A DNA stretch of 64,000 nucleotides from Ruegeria sp. Alg231-54 (GTDB lineage: Bacteria > Pseudomonadota > Alphaproteobacteria > Rhodobacterales > Rhodobacteraceae). A program made the position numbers and the translations under genes. The stretch's first letter is position 1. Each line of letters starts with the position of its first letter. The notes under the pieces were generated by a model that saw only the letters and a program-made list of their open reading frames with translations, did no database searches and was not told where the DNA came from. The stretch lies in NCBI RefSeq assembly GCF_900143525.1, contig NZ_FREZ01000002.1, positions 1 to 64,000 of the forward strand, read 5' to 3'. Positions 54,116-62,635 of this stretch are shown in pieces.

Positions 54116-54988
54116 TTAATCCAGCGCGCGCAGGCGTTTGATCAACGAGGACGTGTCCCAGCGCCCGCCGCCCAGTTTCTGAACGTCCTTGTAAAACTGA
54201 TCGACCAGAGCGGTCACAGGCAGCGAAGCCCCTGTTTCATTGGCCGTATCCAGACAGATGCCAAGATCCTTACGCATCCAGTCCACCGCAAACCCATGTT
54301 CGAAATGGTCATCCAGCATCGTCTCATATCGGTTTGCCATCTGCCAACTGCCTGCCGCGCCCTGACTGATAACTTCAACGACTGCGCGGCCATCAAGGCC
54401 CGCCTTCTCGGCAAAGTGCAGCGCTTCGCTGAGGCCCTGCACCAGACCGGCAATAGCGATCTGGTTGCACATCTTGGTCATCTGACCTGCACCGCTGTCG
54501 CCGATACGACGGCATATCTTGGAATAGACTTGCATAATCGGTTCAGCCGCGTCATACGCCGCCTGATCCCCGCCGCACATAATCGACAGAACCGCGTTTT
54601 CTGCCCCTGCCTGACCGCCCGAGATCGGAGCGTCCACAAAAGCGATGCCTTTTGTTTGTCCAGCTTCGTACAACTCGCGTGTCACCATGGCGGAAACAGT
54701 GGTGTGATCAACAAAGGTCGCCCAATTGGACATGCCGCTGAATGCGCCGTCTTCACCTGTACAAACCATCCGTAGGTCGTCGTCGTTACCGACACAGGCC
54801 ATGACGAAATCTGCACCCTGCGCGGCCTCTCGGGGCGTCGTCGCCATGGCGCCGCCATGTTGCGCGACCCAAGCTTCGGCCTTAGTGGCGGTGCGGTTGA
54901 AAACGGTCACCTCATAACCTGCGGCTTGCAAGTGACCGGCCATGGGGTAGCCCATGACGCCCAGACCCAGAAACGCGACTTTTGCCAT
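54116..54988 (-). CDS. NAD(P)-dependent 3-hydroxyisobutyrate-dehydrogenase family oxidoreductase
   Basis: The 290-residue protein has the N-terminal GLGVMGYPMAGHL nucleotide motif, substrate loop FVDAPISGGQAGAENA, and catalytic Lys in TKMCNQIAIAGLVQGL. It is the third member of this family in the window. It is upstream of, and presumably co-transcribed with, the kinase-aminotransferase fusion (15-bp gap), so it likely acts on a related amino- or hydroxy-acid semialdehyde product (inference). Confidence 0.9.
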   Translation of the reverse strand: MAKVAFLGLGVMGYPMAGHLQAAGYEVTVFNRTATKAEAWVAQHGGAMATTPREAAQGADFVMACVGNDDDLRMVCTGEDGAFSGMSNWATFVDHTTVSAMVTRELYEAGQTKGIAFVDAPISGGQAGAENAVLSIMCGGDQAAYDAAEPIMQVYSKICRRIGDSGAGQMTKMCNQIAIAGLVQGLSEALHFAEKAGLDGRAVVEVISQGAAGSWQMANRYETMLDDHFEHGFAVDWMRKDLGICLDTANETGASLPVTALVDQFYKDVQKLGGGRWDTSSLIKRLRALD

Positions 54989-55085
54989 TTGGAGATCCTC
55001 TCTGCTGTCCGGTACCCGTCTTTTTCAGCGGGCCGGATTGTTTAGCAGAGACAAAGCAAAGCTGCGTCCAAAGGGCAACCCCGCG

Positions 55086-55475
55086 TCACGCTTTGCCGCC
55101 CAAATCCTGCAGGATCGGGCAATCGGGCCTGTCGTCCCCGGCGCAAGCGTCGATCAGATGGCTCAGAGTATCCCGCATGGCGTTCAGGTCAGCGATCTTG
55201 GCTTCAATCTGGGCCATATGTGCACGGGCCACCTTTTTGACATCGGCGCTGGCACGGGTTTCGTCCTCGTACAATGCCATCAGCGTCCGGCAATCCTCGA
55301 TTGTGAACCCCAAGGCGCGGGCGCGGCCCAGAAAATTCAGTTTGTGTACATCCTGACGGCGAAATCTGCGGTATCCGTTGTCATCGCGTAGCGGTTTCAC
55401 CAAGCCGATATCTTCGTAGTACCGGATTGTCTTGGCGGGCAGGCCGGTCTGGTTTGAAACATCGCCGATATTCAT
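55086..55475 (-). CDS. cueR: Cu(I)-responsive MerR-family regulator CueR
   Basis: The 129-residue MerR protein has HTH start MNIGDVSNQTGLPAKTIRYYEDIGL and the CueR metal-binding loop with two Cys spaced eight apart (C111 and C119 in CAGDDRPDC), the pattern that coordinates Cu(I). It overlaps the 3' end of copA by 4 bp (shared ATGA), so it is co-transcribed behind its own target. It activates copA from the CueR box at 57991-58010. Confidence 0.92.
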   Translation of the reverse strand: MNIGDVSNQTGLPAKTIRYYEDIGLVKPLRDDNGYRRFRRQDVHKLNFLGRARALGFTIEDCRTLMALYEDETRASADVKKVARAHMAQIEAKIADLNAMRDTLSHLIDACAGDDRPDCPILQDLGGKA

Positions 55476-57952
55476 GAGGTCACCGTTTGCGTTGAATGGC
55501 CTTGCGGGGTGTCAGGCAGGCTGGCCCGGACGCGCCGCAAACGCAGTGCATTCGAGACCACGAAAACACTGGACAATGCCATGGCCCCAGCCGCGAGGGC
55601 GGGGGACAGCAGATGGCCGCCAAAGGGGTAAAGAACACCTGCGGCAACCGGAATGAGCAAGATGTTGTAGCCAAACGCCCAGCCCAGGTTCTGCTTGATG
55701 TTGCGCATGGTTCTGCGGCTGATCTCGACCGCGTTTGCGACACCGCGCAGATCGCCCGACATCAGCACCACATCCGCAGTTTCAATCGCTACGTCTGTGC
55801 CGGTTCCGATGGCGATGCCGATATCCGCCGAAGCCAGTGCCGGGGCATCGTTGATGCCATCCCCGACAAAGGCCAGTGCGCCGAACTTGTCGCGCAGTGT
55901 ATTGATCGCAGCAAGCTTACCATCGGGCAGTACCTCGGCCGTGACATGATCAATGCCCAGCTTGTCCGCCAAAGCCTGCGCCGTCCGGGCGTTGTCGCCT
56001 GTCACCATCGCCAAGGTTAGCCCCATTTCGTGCAACCGCCCAAGCGCCTGCAAAGTGCCGGGCTTGATCGGGTCCGCGACCGCAAGCATTGCAGCGGCCT
56101 GACCGTCGATGGCGACAAACAAAGGCGTTGCGCCTTCTTCGGCCCGCTGGTTGGCCTCGGCCATCAGGTCTATTACGGTTATGTCGTTCTGTTCCATCAA
56201 TCTGGCCGAGCCGATCAGCAACTTATGCCCCTCGACCACAGCCCGAACACCCAGCCCTGTGAGCGACTCAAATTCTGATACTTTGGGCAATTCAGATGGT
56301 CCGGCACGAGTGATGGCAGTGGCAACGGGATGCTCTGATCGTGCCTCGACGGCGGTGGCCAAACGCAGAACACTGTCGCGGTCAAAGCCGTTTGCAGTCG
56401 TAACACTCTCCAGTTCCGGCCTGCCCAGCGTGAGTGTCCCGGTCTTGTCCAGCGCGACCACCTTGGCTTGCTGCAACTGCTGCAACGCATCGCCTTTGCG
56501 GAACAGCACACCCAATTCTGCCGCGCGGCCGGTGCCGACCATGATCGAGGTTGGTGTCGCAAGGCCCATGGCGCAGGGGCAGGCGATAATCAGAACCGAG
56601 ACACCGGCGACCAGCGCCAATGGCAATGCCGGTTCTGGGCCAACGAACAACCAAACGGCAATCGTCAGCAGCGCAACAGCCATCACAACGGGCACAAATC
56701 GCGCAGTAATCCGGTCGACCAGCCCTTGGATCGGCAGCTTCGCCCCCTGCGCCTGTTCGACCATGTGGATCACCTGCGCCAACACCGTATCGGCACCAAC
56801 GCGCGTTGCGCGCACCCGCAGCGCTCCGGTGCCATTCACCGTACCGCCAACGACCTGATCCGATGGCGACTTGCCCACCGGCACCGGTTCGCCCGTGATC
56901 ATGCTTTCATCCACATAAGAGGTGCCGTCCAGAACCTCGGCATCCACAGGAACCCGTTCGCCTGGGCGGATCTGCAGGGTATCGCCTACTGTTATGTCGG
57001 CGATGGGGCGATCAATGAAATTTCCGTCCTGTTCGACCCGCGCCGTTTTGGGCTGCAACCCAACCAACTTGCGGATCGCGGTCCCGGTCCGGCCTTTGGC
57101 GCGCGCTTCCATGACCCGGCCCAGCAGTATGAGAACCACGATGACCGAGGCGGCCTCGAAATACACATTGGCGCTACCCTGCGGTAGAATCTGCGGGGCG
57201 AAGGTTGCGGTGACGGAAAACAAATAGGCGGCCCCCGTTCCCAAAGCGACCAGCGCGTTCATATCGGGCGATCCGCGCATCAGCGACGGGATCCCCTTGG
57301 CATAGAACACGCGCCCGGGGCCAATCAGAATGGCCGAGGTCAGTGCGAACTGGATGAGGTGGCTGGTTTGCGTGCCGATCGTGGCCTGGACCCAATGGTG
57401 GAAGGCCGGGATCATATGCCCGCCCATTTCCAGAATGAATACAGGCAGTGCCAATACCGCTGCGAAGATCGTCGCGCGGGTCAGCGCATGCGCTTGGTCG
57501 GATTTCGTGTGGTCTGTTTGGTCAGCCGTGATGCTGTCTGCCACGCGCGCAGGGTATCCGGCTGCCTCAGACAAACTGGCCAGCTTTTGCGGGTCGGTGG
57601 TCCCGTCGATAAACGTGACCACAGCGGTTTCGGTCGCAAGATTGACTTGTGCGTCGACGACCGCAGGATCAGCGGTCAGCGCTTTCTCGAGCTTTGCCAC
57701 GCACGAGGCGCAGGTCATCCCGCCAATTTTCAGGGTCGTCTGCTTGCTGGCTGCCGGGTACCCGGCGTTGCTCAGGGCGTCGGTCAGTGTGTTGATCGGC
57801 CCGGTATATGTGACCTGCGCCGTTTCGGTCGCGAAGTTGACCGAGGCATCGGTCACTTCTGGCACCGATTGCAATGCGGCTTCTACACGCGCCACGCAGG
57901 ACGCGCAGGACATGCCCGAGATTTTGAGTTGTGTTGTTTGCGGCGTAGCCAT
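55472..57952 (-). CDS. copA: Cu(I)-translocating P1B-type ATPase CopA
   Basis: The 826-residue copper exporter has two N-terminal heavy-metal-associated domains (C16/C19 and C81/C84, both MxCxxC), eight predicted membrane segments, the actuator TGEPVPV, the transmembrane metal site IIACPCAMGLATPTS and the phosphorylation motif DKTGTLTLGRP. ATP hydrolysis drives Cu(I) out of the cytosol. The ATG at 57952 is preferred; an in-frame ATG 11 codons earlier would begin inside the promoter's spacer. Confidence 0.95.
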   Translation of the reverse strand: MATPQTTQLKISGMSCASCVARVEAALQSVPEVTDASVNFATETAQVTYTGPINTLTDALSNAGYPAASKQTTLKIGGMTCASCVAKLEKALTADPAVVDAQVNLATETAVVTFIDGTTDPQKLASLSEAAGYPARVADSITADQTDHTKSDQAHALTRATIFAAVLALPVFILEMGGHMIPAFHHWVQATIGTQTSHLIQFALTSAILIGPGRVFYAKGIPSLMRGSPDMNALVALGTGAAYLFSVTATFAPQILPQGSANVYFEAASVIVVLILLGRVMEARAKGRTGTAIRKLVGLQPKTARVEQDGNFIDRPIADITVGDTLQIRPGERVPVDAEVLDGTSYVDESMITGEPVPVGKSPSDQVVGGTVNGTGALRVRATRVGADTVLAQVIHMVEQAQGAKLPIQGLVDRITARFVPVVMAVALLTIAVWLFVGPEPALPLALVAGVSVLIIACPCAMGLATPTSIMVGTGRAAELGVLFRKGDALQQLQQAKVVALDKTGTLTLGRPELESVTTANGFDRDSVLRLATAVEARSEHPVATAITRAGPSELPKVSEFESLTGLGVRAVVEGHKLLIGSARLMEQNDITVIDLMAEANQRAEEGATPLFVAIDGQAAAMLAVADPIKPGTLQALGRLHEMGLTLAMVTGDNARTAQALADKLGIDHVTAEVLPDGKLAAINTLRDKFGALAFVGDGINDAPALASADIGIAIGTGTDVAIETADVVLMSGDLRGVANAVEISRRTMRNIKQNLGWAFGYNILLIPVAAGVLYPFGGHLLSPALAAGAMALSSVFVVSNALRLRRVRASLPDTPQGHSTQTVTS

Positions 57953-57990
57953 GCGACTCGTCCCGATGTGTGATCTGCCCTCCAAATGGG

Positions 57991-58013
57991 GGTTCCAGTC
58001 ACGGGAAGGTCAA
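57991..58013 (-). promoter_or_regulatory. CueR box and -35 of the copA promoter
   Basis: On the minus strand the sequence reads TTGACCTTCCCGTGACTGGA then ACC: a -35 hexamer TTGACC fused to the CueR dyad ACCTTCC..N..GGAACC. MerR-type promoters place such a dyad between -35 and -10 with an overlong spacer. It is 39-61 bp upstream of the copA ATG. Confidence 0.8.
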
Positions 58014-58054
58014 GGGGTTTCGCGGATTTTCTTTCTGCAACCCGCGCGTCGGCG

Positions 58055-58216
58055 TCACCTGTTCGCAAACATTTCTAGCAAGAGAGAGTTGTAGGTATCC
58101 GGCGGCGGCAGTCTGACGGCCTCGGGGGAGGCAAAGAACGCAAGCGACATGGCGGCCGTGGTCAGCGCAATGCCTACAAGAATGAAACCGACCATATTCA
58201 ATGAAGATCGCGACAT
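58055..58216 (-). CDS. Small single-pass membrane protein upstream of copA
   Basis: A 53-residue frame encodes MSRSSLNMVGFILVGIALTT, continuing to a ~25-residue hydrophobic segment, then PEAVRLPPPDTYNSLLLEMFANR outside it. CCAGGA precedes the ATG at 58216. Size and topology fit a small inner-membrane or signal-anchored peptide. It lies between the PPOX gene and the copA promoter. I recognise no family, and a chance frame cannot be excluded. Confidence 0.45.
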   Translation of the reverse strand: MSRSSLNMVGFILVGIALTTAAMSLAFFASPEAVRLPPPDTYNSLLLEMFANR

Positions 58217-58258
58217 GGGCAAAGTCCTGGTTCGAGAGGTTCATCAGGCGATGTTGGG

Positions 58259-58879
58259 TCAGAACCGTTTTGCCAGTTCCTGCTTCAACCTGTCGTTTTC
58301 GGCCTGAAGTTGCGCCAATTGCTGCCCTAGCGAGTTCAGATGTGGACGAAGCTCGGCCTCGGTAAAGCGGGGTGTGATGTGGCGCGGGCAGTTCCAGTCC
58401 AGCGCTTCGACCCGGATGATGACGGCGCGTTCAGCCGGGGCATCGGCACCGTCAGGATATAGGCTGGTCGTGGCATCTTCGCCTTCGGTGAACGCGACCC
58501 GGCCAAGGATTTTCAGGCGCCGCCGATTGGCGTAATCCATCAGGATCATTGCAACCCGGTCATTTCCATCCAGATTACCACGCGAGATATACTGCTTGTT
58601 GCCCGAAAAGTCGGCATAACCGATTGTCTGCGGTCCCAGAACTTTGAGAAACCCGGTCGGTCCGCCACGGTATTGCACATATGGCCAACCCGTTTCGGAC
58701 ACGGTGGACTGATAGAACCCGTCTCGCGCTTCGATAAAGGCCTTTTCAGGCACGCCGATTTCGTGGCCTTGCTGCGGGCCACTTTCGATGAATTTGGCAT
58801 AGGTCTTGGCAGACCCCATCCGTTCCTGATGGGCGCGGACAGCGGGGGTGAAGGTCAATTCGGAAAAGGCGCGAGGCAT
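58259..58879 (-). CDS. Pyridoxamine 5'-phosphate oxidase family (PPOX) protein
   Basis: The 206-residue split-barrel flavin/F420-type protein has VSETGWPYVQYRGGPTGFLKVLG, FSGNKQYISRGNLDGNDRVAMILMD and RLKILGRVAF, the standard FMN-barrel blocks. A C-terminal coiled-coil-like tail (QQLAQLQAENDRLKQELAK) is unusual. The ATG at 58879 was chosen because it follows the DUF1348 stop by 11 bp with AAAGGACATCTC upstream. It is second in a TetR-controlled operon and probably an FMN-dependent reductase or oxidase. Confidence 0.85.
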   Translation of the reverse strand: MPRAFSELTFTPAVRAHQERMGSAKTYAKFIESGPQQGHEIGVPEKAFIEARDGFYQSTVSETGWPYVQYRGGPTGFLKVLGPQTIGYADFSGNKQYISRGNLDGNDRVAMILMDYANRRRLKILGRVAFTEGEDATTSLYPDGADAPAERAVIIRVEALDWNCPRHITPRFTEAELRPHLNSLGQQLAQLQAENDRLKQELAKRF

Positions 58880-58890
58880 GAGATGTCCTT

Positions 58891-59355
58891 TCAAAGTCCC
58901 AGATCGGACAGGCCGGGGTGATCGTCGGGGCGGGGGCCTTGCGGCCAGAAAAACAGACGTTCGGTTCCCGCAATCGGCAGGTCGTTCAGCGATGCGTGGC
59001 GTTCGGCCATTCGACCATCTTCGGCAAATCGCCAGTTTTCGTTGCCATAAGACCGGAACCACTGACCGCTGTCGTCACGCCATTCATAAGCATAACGAAC
59101 CGCAATGCGGTCACCGGAAAAGGCCCACAGTTCTTTGATCAACCGATAGTCTAGCTCCTTGTGCCACTTGCGTGTCAGAAAGGCATGGATGTCTGCATGA
59201 CCGCTTAGAAATTCTGCCCGATTTCTCCACTGGCTGTCTTCGGTATAGGCAGGGGTCACGACATCCGCATCACGGCTGTTCCAGGCGTTTTCTGCCAATC
59301 GCACTTTTTGCGTTGCGGTTTCCAAGGTGAACGGGGGCAGAGGAGGACGGTTCAT
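58891..59355 (-). CDS. DUF1348 / NTF2-like protein
   Basis: This 154-residue single-domain NTF2-like protein of the DUF1348 type contains [52 protein letters not shown] and the C-terminal [17 protein letters not shown]. The family occurs widely beside TetR regulators and flavoproteins in oxidant or xenobiotic response sets, without a proven reaction. It is first gene after the TetR operators and is translated away from the TetR gene. Confidence 0.87.
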   Translation of the reverse strand: MNRPPLPPFTLETATQKVRLAENAWNSRDADVVTPAYTEDSQWRNRAEFLSGHADIHAFLTRKWHKELDYRLIKELWAFSGDRIAVRYAYEWRDDSGQWFRSYGNENWRFAEDGRMAERHASLNDLPIAGTERLFFWPQGPRPDDHPGLSDLGL

Positions 59356-59465
59356 TTGTAGGTCTTTCAGGTCAGAGAAGCTGCCAATAAGGCGATGGTC
59401 AAAAGAAGGGGGATGTATTGGTTCGAGAGAGGTCTGGTGCGGGGTCTCATATGTTCGTTCCTGAG

Positions 59466-59511
59466 TTTACTGATCGGTACACTGTGTCTTGAATGTGTAC
59501 AGATCGGTAAC
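59466..59511. promoter_or_regulatory. Two TetR-type operator copies upstream of DUF1348
   Basis: TTTACTGATCGGTACA (59466-59481) and TGTACAGATCGGTAAC (59496-59511) are 30 bp apart. The first matches 15 of 16 bases of the reverse complement of the third copy at 59626-59641; the second matches about 13 of 16. Confidence 0.75.
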
Positions 59512-59625
59512 CTTTTTCAAGTGTTGAATTGGATTTATTTGACCCTGCATTTGAGTCTCCTAAGGGGAGTAAGTGAAAACAGCAGGTTAAGCTGTGTCTG
59601 TTGCAGCCATCGCTGCGGTGCATTA

Positions 59626-59641
59626 TGTACCGATCAGTACA
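59626..59641. promoter_or_regulatory. TetR-type operator upstream of the tetR gene
   Basis: TGTACCGATCAGTACA is a near-palindrome (ATGTACCGATCAGTACAT at 59625-59642), 16 bp before the tetR ATG. With the two distal copies it makes a three-site arrangement serving both divergent genes and autoregulation. Confidence 0.78.
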
Positions 59642-59656
59642 TACAGGAGCTGACAG

Positions 59657-60220
59657 ATGCGCCCGAACAAACGTGACGAGCTGGTCCGCAAGGCATTGCA
59701 GGTCTTCTATCGTGACGGATTTCACGCCACCGGCATGGACAAGTTGGTGGTCGAGACGGGCGTGTCGAAAACGTCGATGTACAAACATTTCCGTACCAAG
59801 GAAGAGCTGATCCTGGCGGCTTTGCAGTTGCGGGATGAGAACTTTCGCAAATGGTTCCTGCAACGGGTTGATGAACTATCCGACACACCGGCCGAACAGC
59901 TGATCGCCAGTTTCGATGTGCTGGGCGAATGGTTTCAGGAGGACAGCTTTCGCGGATGCATGTTCATCAAAGCGGGCGCAGAGTATCAGGAACAAGATCA
60001 CCCGATCCATGTGCAGGCAGCCGAACACAAGCATCTGATGCTCGAATTCCTCACCGATTTGGCCCGTAAGGCGGGCGCACGTGATCCCGATGCATTGGGA
60101 TGCCAATTGCTGCTCTTGCAAGAGGGCGCAATCGTAACGGCCGTCCTGGTAAAAAGCTGCGATCCTGCGCGAGATGCAAAGGCAGCGGCACAGGTTCTGC
60201 TGGATAATGTCCTGGCTTGA
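59657..60220 (+). CDS. TetR/AcrR family regulator
   Basis: The 187-residue regulator has the N-terminal HTH FHATGMDKLVVETGVSKTSMYKHFRTKEELIL (about residues 24-55). Its C-terminal domain carries a single Cys in DSFRGCMFIKAGAEY, a pattern common in TetR proteins of the electrophile/oxidant-sensing YcdC/NemR-like set. It is divergent from the DUF1348-PPOX operon, with three operator copies between. GGAG lies nine bases before ATG. Confidence 0.9.
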   Translation: MRPNKRDELVRKALQVFYRDGFHATGMDKLVVETGVSKTSMYKHFRTKEELILAALQLRDENFRKWFLQRVDELSDTPAEQLIASFDVLGEWFQEDSFRGCMFIKAGAEYQEQDHPIHVQAAEHKHLMLEFLTDLARKAGARDPDALGCQLLLLQEGAIVTAVLVKSCDPARDAKAAAQVLLDNVLA

Positions 60221-60346
60221 TCATGTTTAAACCTGTGAACGTAAGGTCTTGTACGAAAAAGACGTTGCGTAGCAATCCGGTGGATGGGTTGGTTTGCGCG
60301 ATGCCCAACGCTACCCTTATCGAAATTCGATTTGGGAGAAACCTAC

Positions 60347-61504
60347 ATGTCGCTATTCAAGCCAACCGCCAACTGGGTCACTGACGAACATCAGATGTTT
60401 GCCGAAATGGCAAACCGGTTCATGGACGACGAACTTGTGCCCAACATCGAACGCTGGAACCAAAACGGCATGGTCGATCGCGAATTCTGGAACAAGGCCG
60501 GGGATATGGGTCTGATGGCCGGTGCGATTGCCGAGGAATATGGTGGTGTAGGCGGCGGGATTGGGTTCGACGCGGTCACGATGTATGGGCAAGCCGCACG
60601 TGGTGACTCGGGTTGGGGTTTTGGAATTCAGTCGATTGTTGTCCATTACCTGAACGCCTATGGCAGCGAGGATCAAAAGCACAAATGGCTGCCCCGTTTG
60701 GCATCCGGTGAAATGGTTGGCGCTTTGGCTATGACTGAGCCGGGAACAGGTTCGGACGTTCAGTCCGTTCGCACCACCGCAGACAAGGACGGAAATTCCT
60801 ATCGCCTGAACGGGTCCAAGATCTTTATCACCAACGGACAATCCGCCGATTTGATCCTGGTGGCCGCAAAGACGGATAAATCGCAAGGGTCCAAGGGCGT
60901 ATCGCTGATCGCCGTAGAAACTGAAGGCGCAGAAGGATTTCGCCGGGGCCGAAACCTCAAGAAACTGGGGATGAAGGCCAACGATACAGCCGAGCTGTTC
61001 TTTGAAGACGTCAAGGTTCCGATGACGAACCTGATCGGACCTGAGGAAGGCCAGGGCTTCTATCAGATGATGAAGCAACTGCCCTGGGAACGCCTGACCA
61101 TCGGCATCATGGCGCTGGGCGCGATCGACTTCGCAATTGCCGAGACAGTGCGTTATACGCAGGAACGCAAGGCTTTTGGCCAGCGCGTTATGGATTTTCA
61201 GAACACGCGGTTCAAACTGGCCGAGTGCAAAACCAAGGCCGAAGTTCTGCGCAGTTTCGTCAATGACTGCATCGCACAACTTGAGGCGGGCACGTTGGAT
61301 GCGGCGACGGCCTCGATGGTGAAATACTGGGGTTCGGAAGTGCAGAACGAGATCATGCACGAATGCCTTCAGTTGTTCGGTGGTTACGGGTTCATGATGG
61401 AATACCCGATCGCCCGGCTTTATGCGGATGCGCGGGTGCAGATGATCTATGGCGGTACCAACGAGATCATGAAGGAACTGATCGCCCGTTCGCTGGACAA
61501 GTAA
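60347..61504 (+). CDS. Acyl-CoA dehydrogenase
   Basis: The 385-residue flavoenzyme has the FAD-binding blocks ALAMTEPGTGSDVQSVRTTA and KIFITNGQSADLI, and the C-terminal GGYGFMMEYPIARLYADARVQMIYGGTNEIMKELIAR, in which MEYP supplies the catalytic Glu. It desaturates an acyl-CoA, passing electrons to ETF. The ATG at 60347 follows GGGAGAAACCTAC; the longer frame upstream is intergenic. It is transcribed alone and ends at a strong hairpin. Confidence 0.93.
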   Translation: MSLFKPTANWVTDEHQMFAEMANRFMDDELVPNIERWNQNGMVDREFWNKAGDMGLMAGAIAEEYGGVGGGIGFDAVTMYGQAARGDSGWGFGIQSIVVHYLNAYGSEDQKHKWLPRLASGEMVGALAMTEPGTGSDVQSVRTTADKDGNSYRLNGSKIFITNGQSADLILVAAKTDKSQGSKGVSLIAVETEGAEGFRRGRNLKKLGMKANDTAELFFEDVKVPMTNLIGPEEGQGFYQMMKQLPWERLTIGIMALGAIDFAIAETVRYTQERKAFGQRVMDFQNTRFKLAECKTKAEVLRSFVNDCIAQLEAGTLDAATASMVKYWGSEVQNEIMHECLQLFGGYGFMMEYPIARLYADARVQMIYGGTNEIMKELIARSLDK

Positions 61505-61561
61505 CGCACCCAAAAGGCTCCCGCCTGTCGCCAACGTTTTTGGAAAACGTCTTCTCCCGTT

Positions 61562-61602
61562 GGGTCGGGCAGGTGCGGGCGCAACCCGCACCTGCCCGAC
61601 CC
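61562..61602. terminator. 18-bp perfect hairpin between converging genes
   Basis: GGGTCGGGCAGGTGCGGG and its exact reverse complement enclose the loop CGCAA. There is no T-run. It lies between the acyl-CoA dehydrogenase stop and the end of the converging LysR gene, so it probably stops or insulates transcription from both sides. Confidence 0.7.
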
Positions 61603-61648
61603 CTCTGCTGTCCGCAGGACGCAAAGCCGGAGGCTGTGCAGTTTTAGA

Positions 61649-62539
61649 TCAGAATGGACCAACCTGACCTTGCAGCCATATCCGAAATGACCGTAGCGGT
61701 TCGGATTCCGGTCGTGACTGTGGCCAGACCAGAAAGAATTGCCCAAGGCTGATGCGGGGTCCGTTCCATGCGGGAACCAACCTTTTGGTTTTCAGTTCGT
61801 CTTCAATCAGATAGCTGGGCAATAACGCCGCTCCCAACCCGTGGATCGTGGCCTGCACCATGGTCGAGAACTGATCGAACAGCATTCCCCGCATCCCCGA
61901 TGCGTCACGCCGTTGTGCCGCAAACCATCGCTCCCAAGCGTCTGGTCGGGTCTCTAAATGCAGCAAAGGGGCTGTCATCAGCCAGCTCAAGTCCTGCTCC
62001 TGATCGGGCAACAGGTCCGGAGCGCAGACCGGAACCACATCTTCACGCATGATCGGCAGGTAGTTGACGCCCGGCCAGTTCTTTTGGCCGAAGTGGATGG
62101 CGGCATCAAAATGTTCGGTCTCGAAATCAAACGGCTTGAGGCATGTGCTCAGGTTCACGGTCACTTCGGGGTGGCGACGGGCAAAATCCTGCAGGCGCGG
62201 TGCCAGCCAATGCATTCCAAAGGCGGGCAGGATGGACAGGTTCAGCGACCCGCCTGTTGGGTTGGCCTTCAGTTTAAGTGACGCTTGCGCAATTTGGTTT
62301 AGCGCTGTGCGCGCCACCTGAACATAGTCTTTCGCGGCGGGGGTCAGGTGCAATCGCATCTGGTTTCGCTGAATGAGCGCGACGCCCAGTTGGTCCTCCA
62401 TGGACTTCAGCTGTCGGCTGATCGCGCTTTGGGTCAATGACAGCTCCTCGGCTGCAGCCGAGGCACTGCCGAGGCGATCAACCGCCTCCAATGCCAGAAG
62501 AGAGGGGATCGAGGGGAGAAACCGACGTGGTGCTATCAT
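61649..62539 (-). CDS. LysR family transcriptional regulator
   Basis: The 296-residue regulator has the HTH LEAVDRLGSASAAAEELSLTQSAISRQLKSMEDQLG near its N terminus and an intact effector-binding domain. The ATG at 62539 is chosen because GAGG stands ten bases upstream; MRIYHM five codons earlier is possible. It is divergent from the aminotransferase/E1 operon (97 bp gap) and probably regulates it. Confidence 0.9.
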   Translation of the reverse strand: MIAPRRFLPSIPSLLALEAVDRLGSASAAAEELSLTQSAISRQLKSMEDQLGVALIQRNQMRLHLTPAAKDYVQVARTALNQIAQASLKLKANPTGGSLNLSILPAFGMHWLAPRLQDFARRHPEVTVNLSTCLKPFDFETEHFDAAIHFGQKNWPGVNYLPIMREDVVPVCAPDLLPDQEQDLSWLMTAPLLHLETRPDAWERWFAAQRRDASGMRGMLFDQFSTMVQATIHGLGAALLPSYLIEDELKTKRLVPAWNGPRISLGQFFLVWPQSRPESEPLRSFRIWLQGQVGPF

Positions 62540-62635
62540 ATGATAAATCCTCATACCTTTCACACGGAATATCACTGGCAATTGCCGTTCACCAGCCCGA
62601 TACAGAGGGGTGGATTCCAATGTGGATGTGGACCA

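Noticed and set aside
60353-61624. 423-codon minus-strand frame
   Set aside because: It is antisense to the clear acyl-CoA dehydrogenase and contains no domain pattern.
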